A DNA stretch of 64,000 nucleotides from the NCBI RefSeq assembly GCF_001418205.1, contig NZ_LIQF01000012.1, positions 43,886-107,885 on the forward strand, in the 5' to 3' direction. Every line of letters begins with the position of its first letter. Positions within the stretch are counted from its first letter, which is position 1. Below are positions 16,926-26,380 of the stretch, piece after piece. Under the pieces are notes generated by a model that worked only from the letters and a program-made list of their open reading frames with translations, ran no database searches and was not told the DNA's origin. This stretch comes from Marinomonas fungiae (GTDB taxonomy: Bacteria > Pseudomonadota > Gammaproteobacteria > Pseudomonadales > Marinomonadaceae). A program made the translations under genes and the position numbers.

Positions 16926-17288
16926 ATGAGCAATAAAACTAAACTGATTCAACAAATTGAATCAGAACAAATGACAAAAGAGATCCCAGCCTTCGGTCCT
17001 GGTGATACTGTTGTTGTTCAAGTAAAAGTTAAAGAAGGTACTCGTGAGCGTCTACAGGCTTACGAAGGTGTTGTAATCGCAAAACGCAACCGTGGCCTAA
17101 ACTCTGCGTTTACAGTACGCAAAATCTCTAGCGGTGTAGGCGTTGAGCGTGCATTCCAAACTTACAGCCCGCTTGTAGACAGCATTGAAGTGAAACGTCG
17201 CGGTGACGTTCGTCAAGCTAAAATCTACTTCCTACGTGATCGTTCAGGTAAATCTGCACGTATCAAAGAGAAATTGGCTAAGCGCTAA
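16926..17288 (+). CDS. rplS: 50S ribosomal protein L19
   Basis: A 120-residue protein, with the start at 16926 (TAGGAG upstream). The longer frame to 16824 overlaps trmD and adds non-conserved residues. [29 protein letters not shown] and [16 protein letters not shown] identify bL19, which lies at the 30S-50S interface. Last gene of the operon, followed by a strong terminator. Confidence 0.98.
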   Translation: MSNKTKLIQQIESEQMTKEIPAFGPGDTVVVQVKVKEGTRERLQAYEGVVIAKRNRGLNSAFTVRKISSGVGVERAFQTYSPLVDSIEVKRRGDVRQAKIYFLRDRSGKSARIKEKLAKR

Positions 17289-17300
17289 TCTCTTCGTAGT

Positions 17301-17330
17301 AAAAAAAGGCGACTTCGGTCGCCTTTTTTT
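17301..17330 (+). terminator. Rho-independent terminator after rplS
   Basis: Stem AAGGCGAC / GTCGCCTT with a TTCG tetraloop, flanked by seven A and seven T. Confidence 0.95.
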
Positions 17331-17389
17331 ATGGAACTTCATCAGGGTATGATGGCCTAATGGAGCAATTATAGAGAACAGAGGTTGAT

Positions 17390-18097
17390 ATGGGATATGT
17401 AGCCAAAACAATGTCAGCATTAGCGTTGGCATTATTCGGAATGACACAAGTTCAGGCGGGTGAACAGGAAGTACGTGATGCCGTAGCCAAGACTTTGCCG
17501 CAATACTCAATCGAATCGATTGAAGCGCATACGGGCAGTGGTCTGTATATAGTGACCCTGAATAATGGCCCAATACTGCACGTCACAGAAGACGGTAAGT
17601 ATTTTGTCGCTGGAGATTTGTATCAGGTCGATGGTCAGAACCTTGTGAACGAAACTGAACAGGCAAAGTTGGCCAAGATCGAGCACATTCCAGAGTCCGA
17701 AATGGTGGTCTACAAAGCGGCCAACGAAAAAGCCCATATCTCTGTTTTCACTGACATTACGTGTGGCTACTGCCGCATGCTGCACAAAGAAATCGATGAG
17801 CTAAATGAGCAAGGAATTACCGTTCGCTACCTTGCTTATCCACGTGCTGGCGTCGGTTCTGAAGCCTACAATCAAATGGTCAATATTTGGTGTTCGGACG
17901 ACCCTAAGAAATGGATGACAGCTGCTAAATTAGGTAAAGAAGTACCAGAAAACAAATGCACCAACCCAGTGGCTAATCAATATCGTCTCGGCAACGCTGT
18001 AGGTGTACGCGGTACGCCAAGCATCATTTTAGATAACGGCAAGTTCATCCCCGGATATCTGCCCGCAAAAGAGTTAGCAAAAGAGCTCAACCTTTAG
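17390..18097 (+). CDS. dsbC: Thiol:disulfide interchange protein DsbC
   Basis: The 235-residue periplasmic protein has a signal peptide ending near MTQVQAG, an N-terminal dimerisation domain, and a thioredoxin domain with the active site CGYC near residue 124 and the cis-Pro segment RGTPSII. DsbC isomerises wrong disulfides in periplasmic proteins and is kept reduced by DsbD. The order dsbC-hom-thrC matches Pseudomonas. Confidence 0.93.
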   Translation: MGYVAKTMSALALALFGMTQVQAGEQEVRDAVAKTLPQYSIESIEAHTGSGLYIVTLNNGPILHVTEDGKYFVAGDLYQVDGQNLVNETEQAKLAKIEHIPESEMVVYKAANEKAHISVFTDITCGYCRMLHKEIDELNEQGITVRYLAYPRAGVGSEAYNQMVNIWCSDDPKKWMTAAKLGKEVPENKCTNPVANQYRLGNAVGVRGTPSIILDNGKFIPGYLPAKELAKELNL

Positions 18098-18250
18098 TAA
18101 TTTCGACAAATAATCTACCAAACTAGGGCGTAGTTCAGACTTTTCTACGTTGGGTTTATGCGCTACTGGCGTTATAATCCTTGAACATCTAAATCGCTTT
18201 ATTTTTAGCGTGAACAAAATTATTAAAACCGTCAGTTGTGGGGTATCGTT

Positions 18251-19546
18251 TTGAAACCGGTAAAAGTCGGAATTTGTGGGCTTGGAACAGTAGGTTCCGG
18301 TACGTTTAACATCCTGCGTAACAACGCAGAAGAAATTACGCGACGTGTTGGCCGTAGCATTGTTGTTGAGCAAATTGCAGCACGTCAAGTTAACCCTACC
18401 TGTGACACCACTGGCATTAACACCACGAGTGATATTTTTGATGTGGCGAACAACCCTGAGGTTGATATTGTTGTTGAGCTGATTGGCGGTACAACGGTAG
18501 CCCTAGAGTTGGTGATGACCGCCATTGAAAATGGTAAGCACGTTGTTACAGCGAACAAGGCTTTGATTGCTGTTCATGGCAACGAAATCTTTGCTAAGGC
18601 GCAAGAAAAAGGCGTGATGGTCGCTTTTGAAGCAGCGGTAGCGGGTGGCATTCCAATCATCAAATCGCTACGTGAAGGTCTATCAGCGAACAAGATTGAA
18701 TGGTTGGCGGGTATCATCAATGGTACTGGCAACTTCATCATGACGGAAATGAGCGAAAAAGGTCGCGCCTTCGATGACGTACTAAAAGAAGCACAAGCAC
18801 TAGGTTACGCTGAAGCCGATCCTACGTTTGACGTTGAAGGTATTGATGCTGCGCATAAGCTTACTATTCTAGCGTCAATTGCTTACGGCATTCCGTTGCA
18901 GTTTGAGAAGACTTACACCGAAGGTATCAGCCGCATTACCGCAGAAGACGTGTCTTTTGCGAAAGAAATGGGCTACGCGATCAAGCATTTAGGTATCGCA
19001 CGTCGTACTTCTGCTGGCGTTGAGCTTCGTGTGCATCCAACTTTAATCTCGCAGAAAACGCTACTTGCCAACGTTAACGGTGTGATGAACGCTGTCATGG
19101 TAAAAGGTGATGCAGTGGGGCCAACCTTGACTTACGGCGCTGGCGCTGGCGCGATGCCGACCGGTTCATCTGTCGTAGCGGATATTATCGATGTTGCGCG
19201 TACGTTGACTGCGGATCCAACTAATCGCGTACCACACTTGGCCTTCCAGCCAGAGCAACTGTCTGATGTAAGCATGTTGCCAATCGAAGAAGTGGAATGC
19301 GGTTTCTTCTTGAATATGAAGATCCAAGACCGTGCAGGTGTGTTGGCGAATATCACGCAAATTCTATCTAACAACGGCATTAGCATTGAGTCTGTCATCC
19401 AACGTGAAGGGACTGATCTAGTACCATTGGTGGTGATGACGCATGATGTGAAAGAGCGCAATATGAATGTTGCCATTGCCGCAATCGAAGCTCTGCCAGA
19501 TGTCGCGGGTTCAGTTCAGCGTATCCGTGTTGAAAATCTGGCGTAA
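18251..19546 (+). CDS. hom: Homoserine dehydrogenase
   Basis: About 431 residues. It starts at a TTG (18251), because the product then begins KPVKVGICGLGTVGSGTF as in Pseudomonas Hom. GGGG lies about 8 bases before. The NAD(P)-binding Rossmann motif, TANKALIAVHGNEIF, GIINGTGNFI and a C-terminal ACT domain (QDRAGVLANITQILSNNGIS) are visible. It reduces aspartate semialdehyde to homoserine. The ACT domain usually gives threonine feedback control. thrC follows 12 bases on. Confidence 0.96.
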   Translation: MKPVKVGICGLGTVGSGTFNILRNNAEEITRRVGRSIVVEQIAARQVNPTCDTTGINTTSDIFDVANNPEVDIVVELIGGTTVALELVMTAIENGKHVVTANKALIAVHGNEIFAKAQEKGVMVAFEAAVAGGIPIIKSLREGLSANKIEWLAGIINGTGNFIMTEMSEKGRAFDDVLKEAQALGYAEADPTFDVEGIDAAHKLTILASIAYGIPLQFEKTYTEGISRITAEDVSFAKEMGYAIKHLGIARRTSAGVELRVHPTLISQKTLLANVNGVMNAVMVKGDAVGPTLTYGAGAGAMPTGSSVVADIIDVARTLTADPTNRVPHLAFQPEQLSDVSMLPIEEVECGFFLNMKIQDRAGVLANITQILSNNGISIESVIQREGTDLVPLVVMTHDVKERNMNVAIAAIEALPDVAGSVQRIRVENLA

Positions 19547-19558
19547 GAGGACCAAGTA

Positions 19559-20944
19559 ATGAAATACATTTCGACTCGTGGCCAAGCTCCTTCATTAAGC
19601 TTTGGCGATGTTCTATTGGCTGGTTTGGCAAGTGATGGCGGTTTATACGTACCAGAGAAATTGCCAACTTATTCAGCAGAAGAAATCGCTTCTTGGGCGT
19701 CTTTGAGCTACCAAGAATTGGCTTTCAAAGTGATGTGGCCATTTGTAGAAGGCGAAATTCCTGCAGAAGAGTTCAAGCGCATGATTGATGAAGCCTACGC
19801 CGGCTTCAATCACTCTGCGGTCGCTCCAATGGTGCAAACGGATAACAACGAATGGGTATTGGAATTGTTCCGTGGCCCAACGTTGGCGTTTAAAGACTTC
19901 GCACTACAACTGCTAGGTCGTCTAATGGACTACGTACTAGCACAACGTGGTGGGAAGTTGGTGATTCTAGGGGCTACCTCTGGTGACACTGGATCTGCAG
20001 CGATCGAAGGTTGCCGTCATTCTGAGCACCTAGATATTTTTATCCTGCACCCGTACCAACGTGTATCGGAAGTGCAACGTCGCCAGATGACGACGGTGAT
20101 TGATGACAACGTCTTCAACATCGCAGTAAAAGGCAACTTCGATGACTGTCAGGGCATGGTCAAAGCGAGTTTTGCCGATCAAAGCTTCCTGAAAGGCGCG
20201 AAATTAGGTGCGGTAAACTCGATCAACTGGGCGCGTATCATGGCGCAGATCGTTTACTACTTCTCTTCTGCTTTGGCAGTCGGTGCGCCACACCGTAAAG
20301 TGTCATTCTCTGTACCAACGGGTAACTTTGGTGACATCTTTGCGGGTTACTTGGCGAAGCAAATGGGGTTGCCAATTGATCAGTTAGTGGTAGCGACGAA
20401 CCAGAACGATATCCTACACCGTACCATCGCGGCGAACGACATGAGCCGTCAGTCACTTAATGTGACGCTTTCGCCAAGTATGGACATCATGGTGTCTAGT
20501 AACTTTGAACGTCTATTGTTCGATGCCCACGGCCGTGACAGTGCGGCGTTAGCAGATCTGATGGCACGCTTCAACGCTGGCGACGTCACGCTAAACGATG
20601 ATGCTTGGTCATTTGTGAAAGCGAACTTTGATAGCTACAAAGTAGACGACGCGCGTACTTGTGAAGTGATTTCTGAAGTCTTCAATTCGACTCAATACTT
20701 GCTTGATCCACATACTGCGATTGGCCTGGAAGCTGCGCGTCAGTGCTGGAAAGACAAGTCTGTGCCAATGATTACCTTGGCGACAGCGCATCCTGTGAAA
20801 TTCCCTGAAGCAGTGGAAAAAGCGGGTTGTCAGTCACCAAGTCTGCCTGAGCACATGAAGGATCTGTTTGAGCGCGAAGAAGCGTACGAAGTGATCGACA
20901 ACGATCTTTCTGCTGTACAAAGCTTTGTGGCTCAGCACATCTAA
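19559..20944 (+). CDS. thrC: Threonine synthase
   Basis: The 461-residue PLP enzyme has MKYISTRGQAPSLSFGDVLL at the start, the PLP lysine in PTLAFKDFALQ and the phosphate-binding GATSGDTGSAA. Length and motifs match the long gammaproteobacterial form. It converts O-phosphohomoserine to threonine and is cotranscribed with hom. thrB is not present here. Confidence 0.97.
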   Translation: MKYISTRGQAPSLSFGDVLLAGLASDGGLYVPEKLPTYSAEEIASWASLSYQELAFKVMWPFVEGEIPAEEFKRMIDEAYAGFNHSAVAPMVQTDNNEWVLELFRGPTLAFKDFALQLLGRLMDYVLAQRGGKLVILGATSGDTGSAAIEGCRHSEHLDIFILHPYQRVSEVQRRQMTTVIDDNVFNIAVKGNFDDCQGMVKASFADQSFLKGAKLGAVNSINWARIMAQIVYYFSSALAVGAPHRKVSFSVPTGNFGDIFAGYLAKQMGLPIDQLVVATNQNDILHRTIAANDMSRQSLNVTLSPSMDIMVSSNFERLLFDAHGRDSAALADLMARFNAGDVTLNDDAWSFVKANFDSYKVDDARTCEVISEVFNSTQYLLDPHTAIGLEAARQCWKDKSVPMITLATAHPVKFPEAVEKAGCQSPSLPEHMKDLFEREEAYEVIDNDLSAVQSFVAQHI

Positions 20945-20952
20945 GCTCTATT

Positions 20953-20980
20953 CGGGTAGGCAGGTTCACCTGCTTACCCG
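20953..20980 (+). terminator. Stem-loop after thrC, probable terminator
   Basis: A 13-bp stem (CGGGTAGGCAGGT with ACCTGCTTACCCG, one G-U) with a 2-base gap for the loop. The T-run is weak and interrupted, so termination strength is uncertain. Confidence 0.6.
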
Positions 20981-21013
20981 TTATTCCTTCCTTTTATTTG
21001 GTTTATCTTTTCT

Positions 21014-21724
21014 ATGAACCTTATCTTGCTTGCCCCAGATCAGGCTTTGTCTGACTCACATTACCAGCTCAACACTCGCCAACAAGAACACATCGCTAAA
21101 GTGCTTAAAAAAGCGCATGATGACACCTTGCGAGTGGGCTTACTCAACGGTTTGATTGGTGATGCGGTGCTCGATCTTGAGCGCTGGCAAGTGACGCTTG
21201 GTCAGCTCACCACTCAACCGCCTAAAGCTTTACCCATGGAGCTGATATTGGCGTTGCCACGTCCGAATATGCTTAAGCGCACCTTGATGAATATCACGGC
21301 CATGGGCGTAAAAACGGTGCATCTGCTGCACTCTGCCAAGGTGGAAAAAAGTTATTGGCAGAGCCCGGTGCTAACGGATGCATCGATCCATGATTATCTA
21401 ATTGAAGGTCTAGAGCAAGCGCGGGACACGGTATTACCTGTGGTGCATCAGTACACCCGTTTTCGTCCATTTGTTGAGGATACGTTGCCTGACCTTTTAC
21501 AAGGACGCGTGGGGCTTGTCGCGCATCCTTATCAGGCCGAAACCTGTCCTGTTGATCTTCAGGAACCTTGTGTATTAGCTATTGGTCCTGAAGGTGGTTG
21601 GAATGAATTTGAAATGGAAAAGTGGTCTGATGCAGGTATGCAATCTGTACATTTGGGCGAGCGGATTCTAAAAGTTGAGACGGCCGTGCCCGTGCTCTTG
21701 TCTCGGTTATACCCGGCAAAATAA
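21014..21724 (+). CDS. rsmE: 16S rRNA m3U1498 methyltransferase RsmE
   Basis: The 236-residue SPOUT-family enzyme has an N-terminal PUA-like part (QQEHIAKVLKKAHDD), then LILALPRPNMLKRTLMNITAMGVK, the knot motif AIGPEGGWNEFE and HLGERILKVETAVPVLL. These are RsmE hallmarks. It methylates U1498 of 16S rRNA. It is monocistronic between the thrC stem-loop and a diguanylate cyclase gene. Confidence 0.95.
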   Translation: MNLILLAPDQALSDSHYQLNTRQQEHIAKVLKKAHDDTLRVGLLNGLIGDAVLDLERWQVTLGQLTTQPPKALPMELILALPRPNMLKRTLMNITAMGVKTVHLLHSAKVEKSYWQSPVLTDASIHDYLIEGLEQARDTVLPVVHQYTRFRPFVEDTLPDLLQGRVGLVAHPYQAETCPVDLQEPCVLAIGPEGGWNEFEMEKWSDAGMQSVHLGERILKVETAVPVLLSRLYPAK

Positions 21725-21794
21725 TAAAACTTTACTATCCAGTTGGTTGAGTTTTAAGCTATTGTCTAGTGGATCAAGTGGAAGGTAGGTTTTA

Positions 21795-22901
21795 TTGAGC
21801 ATGCCAAAGAGCAAAGCAATATTATGGCATCGAAAGTGGAAGCTGTGGTTTTCAACGACGTTGAATGCTGGTGAGATCAACCACTCGTTCACCAATAGCT
21901 CTCGTCGCGCTTTTATTATTAATCTGTTCTGTTTAGTTGGTGTTCTTTTTACTGTTCCATTAGGTATTTTATCGCTAGCAAAGGGTAATTTTTTAGTGGG
22001 CACAAGCCTGCTTACCATCGCTGCAATTTATACTTTAAATCATCTTTACCTCCGTCTAACTAAGAACTATTTATTTTCCGCAAACGTCATCTTATACCCC
22101 CTTTACACCTTAATGCTGTACTTAGTCTACAGTGGTGGTGTTAATGGAACGGGTCATGTTTGGATTTATTGTGTGCCACCGGTCTCGCTGTTTTTACATG
22201 GTTTGAAGCGAGGATTATTGGAAGTCTTCCTATTCATTCTGGCGCTGATTTTTATTTTATTTTTCTTAGACACGCCGTTTGACCGCTTGGGCTACCATCC
22301 TGATCTTAAGTCGCGCATCATTTACTCATTTGTCCTCATCGCATTTTTATCGACGATTTACGAATATATTTCCTCACGCTTCAACCAGTCTCTGCAAGAG
22401 CTTTCGGTGCAACTAGAACGCGCGGCAACCACTGATCCTTTAACCGGGTTATTGAATCGTCGTGGCTTAGAGCAGCAGCTCGAGCAACGTGACTGGGCTG
22501 CGCCTGCACTCTTGCTCATGGATGTGGATCACTTTAAACATATTAATGACGAGTATGGTCATGAATACGGTGACGCCTACTTGCAGCTGGTGGCCGCTAC
22601 CTTGGAAGAACAGCTTACAAAGTATCCTAATCTGATTTCACGCTGGGGCGGTGAAGAGTTTCTGGTGGTACTAGAACAGACTGCTAGCAAGATGGATGTT
22701 GCCGAGTCGATACGCAAGGAGATCGCGCGAGTTCATCTAATAACGCAGCAAGGAGAGCCTATTAAAGCGACGATCAGTATCGGTGTGACTGAGCTAAAAG
22801 TAGGGGAAAGTGTGATCAGAGCACTGAATCGAGCGGATAAAGCCTTATATGAAGCTAAGAATTCAGGACGTAACAAAGTGGTTATGACAAAGAGTAAATG
22901 A
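21795..22901 (+). CDS. Membrane-bound diguanylate cyclase (GGDEF)
   Basis: About 368 residues. Several membrane helices lie between residues 35 and 200, and a GGDEF domain covers the last 170 residues (DPLTGLLNRRG, LMDVDHFKHINDEYGHEYGD, RWGGEEFLVVLE). Metal and substrate residues look intact, so it probably makes cyclic-di-GMP. The inhibitory I-site RxxD appears as KYPN, so product inhibition may be lost. I use TTG at 21795, better placed after GGAAGG; ATG at 21801 is the alternative. No sensor domain is recognised in the membrane part. Confidence 0.88.
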   Translation: MSMPKSKAILWHRKWKLWFSTTLNAGEINHSFTNSSRRAFIINLFCLVGVLFTVPLGILSLAKGNFLVGTSLLTIAAIYTLNHLYLRLTKNYLFSANVILYPLYTLMLYLVYSGGVNGTGHVWIYCVPPVSLFLHGLKRGLLEVFLFILALIFILFFLDTPFDRLGYHPDLKSRIIYSFVLIAFLSTIYEYISSRFNQSLQELSVQLERAATTDPLTGLLNRRGLEQQLEQRDWAAPALLLMDVDHFKHINDEYGHEYGDAYLQLVAATLEEQLTKYPNLISRWGGEEFLVVLEQTASKMDVAESIRKEIARVHLITQQGEPIKATISIGVTELKVGESVIRALNRADKALYEAKNSGRNKVVMTKSK

Positions 22902-22937
22902 CGTATTTGAACGTCAAGACAGAAAACAGCTGCAAAT

Positions 22938-22973
22938 AAAAAAGCCCTTTTAGTTCTTCTAAAAGGGCTTTTT
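22938..22973. terminator. Bidirectional terminator between the cyclase and transporter genes
   Basis: Stem AGCCCTTTTAG / CTAAAAGGGCT with a TTCTT loop, flanked by A and T runs, serving two convergent genes. Confidence 0.93.
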
Positions 22974-22994
22974 CGTAATGTTAAAGCAGGGCAA

Positions 22995-24233
22995 TTAATT
23001 GCGTACTTTAGAACCAATCAGACCGTAGTAGGCGATGTATAGGTAACATACGACTGGCAGTGCAAAAGAAATTTGCAGGCCAATGTTATCTGCTAAACCA
23101 CCTTGCACCACGGGTACGATTGCACCACCAACAATGGCAAGACACAATAAGCCTGAACCGCGGCTCGTGTTGATCCCTAGGCCTTTTAGCGCCAAGCTAA
23201 AAATCGTTGGGAACATGATCGAGTTACACAAACCGACTAGCAAGATTGAGTACATTGCTAGCGCGCCATCGCTTGAAATAGACAGTGCGATCAAAGCCGC
23301 GGCGGCAACACTGTTGAAAGCCAGCAATTTGCCTGCGGCAACTTTTTGCATAAGGATGGCACCAGCAAAGCGACCGACCATGGCGCCTCCCCAGTAGTAT
23401 GCGATGTAATGAGCGGCTTCAGACTCAGGTAGACCAGCGATGTTTTCTAGGCCGAAGTAGTTAACTAGGAAGCTGCCGATCGACACTTCGGCACCCACGT
23501 ACATAAAAATAGCAACCGCACCTAATACAAGGTGGCGAAATTCCAATAAGCTACTTTGCGCACTGCCCACTTGGGTTTCTTCCTCAAGGTTAGGAGTTGG
23601 CAAGGAAATGCGGGTAAAGATAAGTGCGAGTACAACCAACACAATGGCAAGGCCAAAGTAAGGGGCGATCACGCTTTCCGCTTCTTGTGTTTTGGTGGCA
23701 AACTCTGCTGTGGCCGAGAAGATCAGGATGCTGCCGATGATAGGAGCAACCGTTGTACCTAATGAGTTAAAGGCTTGGGTCATGGTCAGGCGGCTCGAGG
23801 CAGTGTCTTCTGGGCCCATAATAGTCACCAGAGGGTTTGCGGCTACCTGCAAGATAGTGATGCCCGATGCCAATACAAACAGTGCCGTTAGGAAAACCCA
23901 GTAAGTTTGTACTTTGGCTGCGCCAATAAACAATAAACAACCAGCGGCGGCAATCATCAGTCCTATCCCTAGACCTCGTTGAAAGCCGACTTTTTTTACC
24001 AAGTTTCCCGCAGGAACCGATACCAAAAAGTATGCGCCAAAGAAACACAACTGGATCAGCATGGCTTGTGTGTAATTTAGCGAGAACACAGATTTAAGAT
24101 GTGGGATCAAAATATCGTTCAGCGAGGTAATGAACCCCCACATAAAAAATAATGATGTCAGGGCAACTAACGCAAAGCGTTGTCCTGATGCACCTTGGCC
24201 CACTGGCGTGGCAGTCGTGGCTTGATTGCTCAT
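22995..24233 (-). CDS. Sugar MFS transporter, FucP/GluP family
   Basis: The 412-residue protein has about 12 membrane helices, with MWGFITSLNDILIPHLK near the N-terminus, VLASGITILQVAANPLV and QAFNSLGTTVAPIIGS, the signature regions of the fucose:H+ and glucose/galactose symporter family (FucP, GluP, NagP). It probably imports a hexose or amino sugar by ion symport. No sugar catabolic gene is adjacent, so the substrate is open. It has its own upstream region of about 230 bases with an imperfect inverted repeat. Confidence 0.9.
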   Translation of the reverse strand: MSNQATTATPVGQGASGQRFALVALTSLFFMWGFITSLNDILIPHLKSVFSLNYTQAMLIQLCFFGAYFLVSVPAGNLVKKVGFQRGLGIGLMIAAAGCLLFIGAAKVQTYWVFLTALFVLASGITILQVAANPLVTIMGPEDTASSRLTMTQAFNSLGTTVAPIIGSILIFSATAEFATKTQEAESVIAPYFGLAIVLVVLALIFTRISLPTPNLEEETQVGSAQSSLLEFRHLVLGAVAIFMYVGAEVSIGSFLVNYFGLENIAGLPESEAAHYIAYYWGGAMVGRFAGAILMQKVAAGKLLAFNSVAAAALIALSISSDGALAMYSILLVGLCNSIMFPTIFSLALKGLGINTSRGSGLLCLAIVGGAIVPVVQGGLADNIGLQISFALPVVCYLYIAYYGLIGSKVRN

Positions 24234-24540
24234 AAAACCAACCTTTTTAATAGTTATGAATGGGATAGTTAGTGGGCGTGGATAATAACTGAGCCTGTTT
24301 CTGATGCGTCGTAAAAACGCACTAGAAACCTAGTAAATTCACTAAGCCTGCAAGGTTCTAGCGCCTATGTAACGCTTTCTTGCGTAGCCTAAATCATTGT
24401 AAGAAGGTGAGGGTGAAGATGTGATTACGGTACTTTAGAAAGGGGCTGTTGGCGCACCAATCCTCGTGTCACTTGTACTAGCGATAAATATGTTAAAGTG
24501 TCGCTTCCATTCGTTTGTTCAAGATAGGCCAACCGTTTTT
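24234..24540. other. Divergent intergenic region with imperfect inverted repeat
   Basis: About 300 bases between the sugar transporter (reading left) and recJ (reading right). At 24322-24361 CTAGAAACCT and AAGGTTCTAG form an inverted repeat with one bulged base and about 20 bases between arms. It could be an operator or RNA hairpin for the transporter. I see no convincing paired -35/-10 for recJ and no small gene. Confidence 0.4.
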
Positions 24541-26271
24541 ATGCGCATTGTTACTCGCACTCAGCCGCAAGAGGTGGCGAATGATTTTCCTGCTACCTTC
24601 CCAGCCACTTTGGCACGCATTTATCGCGCCCGCGGTGTGGCGGGGCCCCAAGAGTTAGAGTACAAACTCACCAGTCTTGAGCATCCTAAGCAGTTTTTTG
24701 ACATCCAAAATGCCGCCAAGATTTTGGCCGATGCCATCGAGCAAGAGCAGCGCATTGTCATTGTCGGGGACTTTGATGCAGATGGGGCGACCTCGACCAC
24801 TTTAGGGATTTTAGCGCTGACCGCCATGGGCGCGATCGAGCCACAATACATAGTCCCCAATCGTTTTGAATACGGTTATGGTCTGACACCCGAAATCGTC
24901 AAGTTGGTTCAGGAATTAGAGGCTGATGTGTTGGTCACCGTGGATAACGGTATTGCCAGCATCGACGGCGTGGCAGCCGCCAAAGCAGCGGGTATGAAAG
25001 TTATCGTGACCGACCACCATCTACCGGGGGATACGCTGCCTTCGGCAGACGCCATTGTCAATCCAAGCCATCCGTTATGTCAATTTCCTAGTAAGGCTCT
25101 CGCGGGTGTTGGGGTGATCTTCTATGTGATGTCGGCGCTGCGTGCACTGCTGACTGAGCGTCAATGGTTTGAAAAAGCCCATATACGTCGCCCCAACATG
25201 TCCGACTACTTAGATATCGTTGCACTGGGCACCGTGGCGGATGTGGTGCCTTTAGATGCCAATAATCGAATCTTGGTGCAGCAAGGTTTAGCGCGCATAC
25301 AAGCGGGCAAAGCGCGCCCAGGGATTCTGGCTCTATTGGAAATTGGTGGCCGTGATCCAAGTCGAGTCAAAGCCACCGATTTGGGTTTTGTGGTAGGGCC
25401 ACGTTTGAACGCAGCAGGGCGTTTAGACGATATGTCGATTGGTATCGAATGCCTGCTGAGTGAACAAGTTATGTTGGCACGCTCCTATGCCGAGCAGTTG
25501 GATCTGTTAAACCGAGAGCGTAAGTCGATTGAATCGGATATGAAACAGCAGGCTGAAAGCTCTCTTGCAGAACTAGAATCGGGAACAGATTTGCCGTACG
25601 GCATGTGTTTCTATCGCGAAGACTGGCATCAAGGTGTGATTGGTATTTTAGCATCACGAATGAAAGAAAAATGTCACCGTCCAGTGATTGCCTTTGCTAA
25701 AGCCGATGATGACACCCTAAAGGGCTCAGCACGTTCAATCCCAGGTGTACATATTCGCGATGCCTTAGATTTGTTGGCGAAACGACATCCTCATCTTTTA
25801 ACCAAGTTTGGTGGTCATGCGATGGCGGCGGGTATGTCGATAAAAATCGAACATTATGAGACGTTCGCCAAAGCCTTTGACGAGATCATTGAAGAATGGG
25901 TGACGCCTGAGCAACTTGAGGCGACTATTTATACTGACGGTGAGTTGGCTGCAGAAGATTTCAGTCTGGAGTTTGCGGAACAACTGCGTGTGGCGGGGCC
26001 TTGGGGGCAAGCTTTTCCTGAACCCTGTTTTGATGGTGAGTTTGAGCTACTACAGCAACGAATTGTAGGTGAAAAGCACCTCAAACTCACCCTAAGAGAT
26101 CCCCAGACAGGATTGCTAGTGGATGCTATTCACTTCTTCTGTGATTTGTCTGTTTGGCCAAATACTGCGCAAAATGCCAAGTTGGTTTACAAGTTAGACA
26201 TTAACGAATTTCGCGGGCAGCGCAATTTGCAGCTGTTAGTAGACTATATCGAGCCCATTGCAAGGAATTGA
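24541..26271 (+). CDS. recJ: Single-stranded-DNA-specific exonuclease RecJ
   Basis: The ATG at 24541 gives 576 residues, the length of E. coli RecJ (577). The longer frame to 24466 adds unconserved residues. DHH phosphoesterase motifs are clear: VGDFDADGATSTT, VTVDNGIAS, VTDHHLPGD and GTVADVVPL, then the DHHA1 part with KFGGHAMAAGMSI. RecJ degrades single-stranded DNA 5' to 3' in mismatch repair, base excision repair and RecFOR recombination. Confidence 0.97.
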   Translation: MRIVTRTQPQEVANDFPATFPATLARIYRARGVAGPQELEYKLTSLEHPKQFFDIQNAAKILADAIEQEQRIVIVGDFDADGATSTTLGILALTAMGAIEPQYIVPNRFEYGYGLTPEIVKLVQELEADVLVTVDNGIASIDGVAAAKAAGMKVIVTDHHLPGDTLPSADAIVNPSHPLCQFPSKALAGVGVIFYVMSALRALLTERQWFEKAHIRRPNMSDYLDIVALGTVADVVPLDANNRILVQQGLARIQAGKARPGILALLEIGGRDPSRVKATDLGFVVGPRLNAAGRLDDMSIGIECLLSEQVMLARSYAEQLDLLNRERKSIESDMKQQAESSLAELESGTDLPYGMCFYREDWHQGVIGILASRMKEKCHRPVIAFAKADDDTLKGSARSIPGVHIRDALDLLAKRHPHLLTKFGGHAMAAGMSIKIEHYETFAKAFDEIIEEWVTPEQLEATIYTDGELAAEDFSLEFAEQLRVAGPWGQAFPEPCFDGEFELLQQRIVGEKHLKLTLRDPQTGLLVDAIHFFCDLSVWPNTAQNAKLVYKLDINEFRGQRNLQLLVDYIEPIARN

Positions 26272-26380
26272 AAGAATAAATAGCGCCTATTTGCATACAT
26301 GGGGGCGGCATTCTTCCGATAATAGGATATAATCGCCGTCCCTCACTTAACCACCGAATATTTTTTGCAGGAGTTCATTC

